Below, one piece after another: positions 31,592 through 33,905 of a DNA stretch of 33,905 nucleotides. Position numbers and translations under genes: made by a program. Positions within the stretch are counted from its first letter, which is position 1, and each line of letters opens with the position of its first letter. The notes beneath the pieces are model-generated. The model saw nothing but the letters and a program-made list of their open reading frames with translations. It made no database searches and was not told the DNA's origin. This stretch comes from JBAQMG01 sp049302575 (GTDB lineage Bacteria > Bacillota > Desulfitobacteriia > Desulfitobacteriales > Desulfitobacteriaceae), in NCBI GenBank assembly GCA_049302575.1, contig JBAQMG010000130.1, positions 1 to 33,905 on the forward strand, written 5' to 3'.

Positions 31592-32488
31592 ATGCAATTG
31601 TACAATAGCTGCACTACAAAATTAGAGCAATTCTTCAAATCAATTTTTGGTAACGAAACAATCAATTTCAACTGCATTCATTACAAAACTGGCAGAACAG
31701 TACCTTCGATCAACGGAGTCTTCAATGCAAAAACCATAGAATTACTTGAACAATTTAACAGGCAGTATTACGAGATTTACTTCGTCGTTAACAGTGGGGG
31801 CTACAAAAACCGTGATATTAACAAGATTAAGGCTGTATTTATCGACTTAGATTGTCCAAAAGAAGTAACCGGTCAGCTACCGTCATTAAACAATGTGAAC
31901 GACTTTAAGCAGCAGTCTATGAATGCATTCAACGATATACGGTACAACATTGAAGATGTTATCAACGCTGTTCCAAATGTCAGAAACGATATGGAGCATT
32001 TCGGTGCCTACAATAAAAACAATAATAATACATTAGTATTTATTGTAGGTACCAAAACGGAAGACGCAAACATTAATAACGACAATATTCATTTAATACG
32101 TGAGCAAAACATTGATGCGTTACAAACACAGCTTAATCCCCAACCAATAACGCTAAACTCACATTCAGAAGTGGAGGACTATCTAAAAAGGCAATCTCTG
32201 CACACGTTGCTGTGCGTTAAAGGTAAATTCCGATGTATCTTTCACGATGATGAGAACCCCAGTGCTGGAATTTTTATCAACGGAGAAAACGGTCACCATA
32301 TCTACAAATGCCACGGTTGTGGTAAAACAGGAACGATTTTTGATGTTGTGCAGAACCTTACGGGATTGGACTTCATTGAAACAGCAAGGTTTCTAAGGAC
32401 GGTCTATCAGATTCAATACGCTGAAACCGAATGGCAACATCTGAGAAAATTAATACTGGAGAATAACGCGGTATTTGAAGATAATTAA
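31592..32488 (+). CDS. Primase-like protein with CHC2 zinc finger (probably truncated)
   Basis: 298 residues. The C-terminal part (about 195-270) is a CHC2 zinc finger of DnaG-type and phage primases: FRCIFHDDENPSAGIF (C215, H218) and IYKCHGCGKTGTIFDVV (C240, C243). The N-terminal 95 residues end in IKAVFIDLDCP, like motif I (hhhDhD) of archaeo-eukaryotic-type primases or RepB replication proteins. The later catalytic histidine and aspartate motifs of that fold are not visible; an Asn-rich stretch stands there instead. There is no TOPRIM or helicase domain. The last residues (NAVFEDN) are read from the antisense of an integrase fragment, so the original 3' end is lost. No clear ribosome binding site. 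Confidence 0.65.
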   Translation: MQLYNSCTTKLEQFFKSIFGNETINFNCIHYKTGRTVPSINGVFNAKTIELLEQFNRQYYEIYFVVNSGGYKNRDINKIKAVFIDLDCPKEVTGQLPSLNNVNDFKQQSMNAFNDIRYNIEDVINAVPNVRNDMEHFGAYNKNNNNTLVFIVGTKTEDANINNDNIHLIREQNIDALQTQLNPQPITLNSHSEVEDYLKRQSLHTLLCVKGKFRCIFHDDENPSAGIFINGENGHHIYKCHGCGKTGTIFDVVQNLTGLDFIETARFLRTVYQIQYAETEWQHLRKLILENNAVFEDN

Positions 32489-32675
32489 GAGTTCTATTTA
32501 ATGTTACTGCAAAAAGAAAACGTATTGCTGCACTGTATGTATTTACAGTTGAAGGCAAAGCTTTTTTCTCTTTAATCAAATACCATAAGAAATTACGGAT
32601 GTCATATTCGTCTAGCTGTTCTATTGGGCGGTTGCTATAGTCAATAAAAATACGGGCATTTGTGGTATAGCTTAC
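32465..32675 (-). pseudogene. Tyrosine recombinase N-terminal fragment, cut by IS630
   Basis: The minus-strand frame entering from the IS630 boundary reads NARIFIDYSNRPIEQL, DEYDIRNFLWYLIKEKKALP and STVNTYSAAIRFLFAVTLNR, then TLNYLQIPR. This is the SAM-like core-binding domain of phage or transposon integrases (LxPSTVNTYxxAIRFxFxVTL). Its beginning is removed by the IS element at 32676, and its catalytic domain is missing: homology ends near 32465, where the antisense primase-like gene begins. It is therefore only about 70 residues and cannot be active. Confidence 0.75.
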
Positions 32676-32697
32676 TATATAAGTTCCGAAATATAAA

Positions 32698-33239
32698 CTA
32701 CATTTGTACGCACAGCCTGTCGATCACAACACTTGGAATATCTTTTATATATTTCATAAAACGTCTTACAGCTTGTTGTATCTTGCTTACATTCGGAAAA
32801 AACACATTGTTTATTACTTCTGATTTTAACCACTTCCACAAGCCTTCAATAAGATTAAGGTTTGGGCTGTAAGGCGGTAAAAAAACTAGTTCTAGCCGTT
32901 CTTTCATCGAATCCAAGTAGGGTTGTAATAGCTTCGCATGATGAATCCTTGCATTATCTAAGATTAAAACGATTCGTCCATTTGAGTATGAATCCACCAC
33001 ATTTTTTACAAATCCAAGAAATACCTCTGCATCATATTTCGCATGTTCTTCGCAATAAACAGCACCAGTTTCGTAGTTTAAGACGCCGACGAGTTTAACT
33101 CCTTCGTGTTTCCCATAGGTTGGTACGATACGCTGCTTTCCTTTGATAAACCACGTTTTTTGAATGGCTTGATAGTCACGAATCATAGACTCGTCTTCAA
33201 ATAAAACATGGTCTATTTCTTCGTTAATGAGTTTTTTTT
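32698..33239 (-). CDS. IS630 transposase, DDE catalytic part (second frame, made by -1 frameshift)
   Basis: Second frame of the transposase. Read in the -1 frame after the slippery A8 run it begins KLINEEIDHVLFEDESMIRDY, where the aspartate of FEDES is the first catalytic residue. LILDNARIHHAK gives the second aspartate and LNLIEGLWKWLK the glutamate, so the DDE triad is complete. Without frameshifting only a 162-residue piece from ATG 33186 could be made, lacking the first aspartate, so the fusion is likely the functional protein (about 350 residues). The frame ends close to the left inverted repeat. Confidence 0.9.
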
Positions 33240-33749
33240 AATAGTCTCGAATTCATTGATGAAATTCTCTTGTTTTTCCGGATCGGCTTGTTTCAACGTA
33301 TAAGTTGGCCTTGAATAGCTCAAATTTAGTCTATGTAACGCGTCTGCCATACCGCTTTGACTATACTCTACTTCGAAATTTCGCTTAATCCATTCTCTTA
33401 TAATGCTGAGATTCCAATTCTTTCTAGGAGGAAAACCAACTTCATCAGGGGTGTGTTCTGTGATAACTTCGACCAGCTTTTCTTCTTGTTCTTGTGTCAA
33501 GTACCGTGGTGTACCAGGGCTGTATTTTCGTTCAATTAATCCATTTATTCCACCAGCTTTGTATTTTTTAATATAAATTGAGACAGTGTGAGTATCAATC
33601 TTTAATAAATTCGCTATTTCGTAATGCTTATATCCTTCAAGATAATACAACACTGTATAGAACCGCTGAGATAATCGCTTGCTGGTCGTATCCTTAAGAG
33701 CCAATAGTATACTATCGTATTCGGTTTGATTTAATACATCATTTTTCAT
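33213..33749 (-). CDS. IS630 transposase, DNA-binding part (first frame)
   Basis: 178-residue first frame with the IS630 paired helix-turn-helix region: RLSQRFYTVLYYLEGYKHYEIANLL, DTHTVSIYIKKYKAGGINGLIERK, then PRKNWNLSIIREWIKRNFEVEYSQSGMADALHRLNLSY. It would bind the inverted ends. It ends at a stop 27 bases after eight consecutive A residues (33239-33232 on the minus strand), where a -1 slip joins it to the DDE frame. ATG 33749 follows GGAG. Confidence 0.9.
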   Translation of the reverse strand: MKNDVLNQTEYDSILLALKDTTSKRLSQRFYTVLYYLEGYKHYEIANLLKIDTHTVSIYIKKYKAGGINGLIERKYSPGTPRYLTQEQEEKLVEVITEHTPDEVGFPPRKNWNLSIIREWIKRNFEVEYSQSGMADALHRLNLSYSRPTYTLKQADPEKQENFINEFETIKKNSLTKK

Positions 33750-33905
33750 GCTCAGAACACTCCTTTGAAATTAAATAGACCTCTGAGCACTATTGTATTT
33801 TATGGAAAGTTGTTTGTCCAGAAAATCTTCCAAACGTCTAATTGTCCAGCCATTTTACAATATATTACATAATTAATCTGTAAGTTATTATTCGGAACTT
33901 ATATA

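Larger units (their letters stand above)
32676..33905 (-). mobile_element. IS630-family insertion sequence (complete)
   Basis: Perfect 15-base inverted ends TATATAAGTTCCGAA at 32676-32690 and 33891-33905, extending as an imperfect repeat to about 27 bases. The outermost TA on each side (32676-32677, 33904-33905) is the expected TA target duplication of this family, so the element proper is about 1226 bp. It encodes a two-frame DDE transposase. It is inserted into a tyrosine-recombinase fragment. The window ends exactly at its right end. Confidence 0.92.

Overview
The window looks like the chromosome of a low-to-middle GC clostridial member of the Bacillota, probably Peptococcaceae/Desulfitobacteriaceae-like. 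This is inferred from gene content and order: the yicC-remA-gmk-rpoZ-coaBC block, the priA-def-fmt-yugP-rsmB-rlmN block, RqcH, and strong Shine-Dalgarno sites with some TTG/GTG starts. I could not compare it with any database.

Region 1 (1-13059, all minus strand) is one long housekeeping run, read right to left: priA, def, fmt, a yugP-type zinc metalloprotease, rsmB, rlmN, fhaA, fhaB, stp, ftsW/rodA, pbpA, prkC (cut by the window edge). The last six genes have the composition and order of the actinobacterial pknB cell-wall/signalling operon. Several of these genes overlap by 4-23 bases.

Region 2 (13060-14907) interrupts what would otherwise be a continuous block between metK and priA. It holds a field of degenerate 7-bp repeats, a C-terminal remnant of a uracil permease, a PIN-toxin/small-partner pair with its own terminator, and about 430 bp with no convincing gene. 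Region 3 (14908-19312, minus) is the operon yicC-remA-gmk-rpoZ-coaBC-metK, ending in a strong terminator. Region 4 (19313-24445) alternates solitary genes with repeat blocks: a nested palindrome, dapF with repeats in its leader, an autoregulated mazEF module, more repeats, and a calcium-type P-type ATPase whose last codons are made of repeat sequence.

Region 5 (24446-28280) has rqcH (plus) converging on a citrate synthase gene (minus). The citrate synthase leader carries a clear ydaO/yuaA-type c-di-AMP riboswitch, a terminator and a complementary antiterminator segment. Region 6 (28281-33905) is an accessory zone with signs of decay. It holds a 3' half of a tRNA-Leu(CAG) with its terminator, a small unknown gene, two secreted proteins flanked by a duplicated gene-end/terminator, and a frameshifted phage antirepressor-like remnant. 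Beyond these lie a CHC2 zinc-finger primase-like gene that collides with an inverted tyrosine-recombinase fragment, and a complete IS630-family element. The last base of the window is the end of that element, so this is probably an assembly break.

The strongest candidates for something new are the c-di-AMP riboswitch placed on citrate synthase and the mobile-looking family of 7-bp TCG-core repeats that has entered leaders and gene ends. The secreted gene pair, bracketed by a duplicated terminator in a decayed integration site, is a third.
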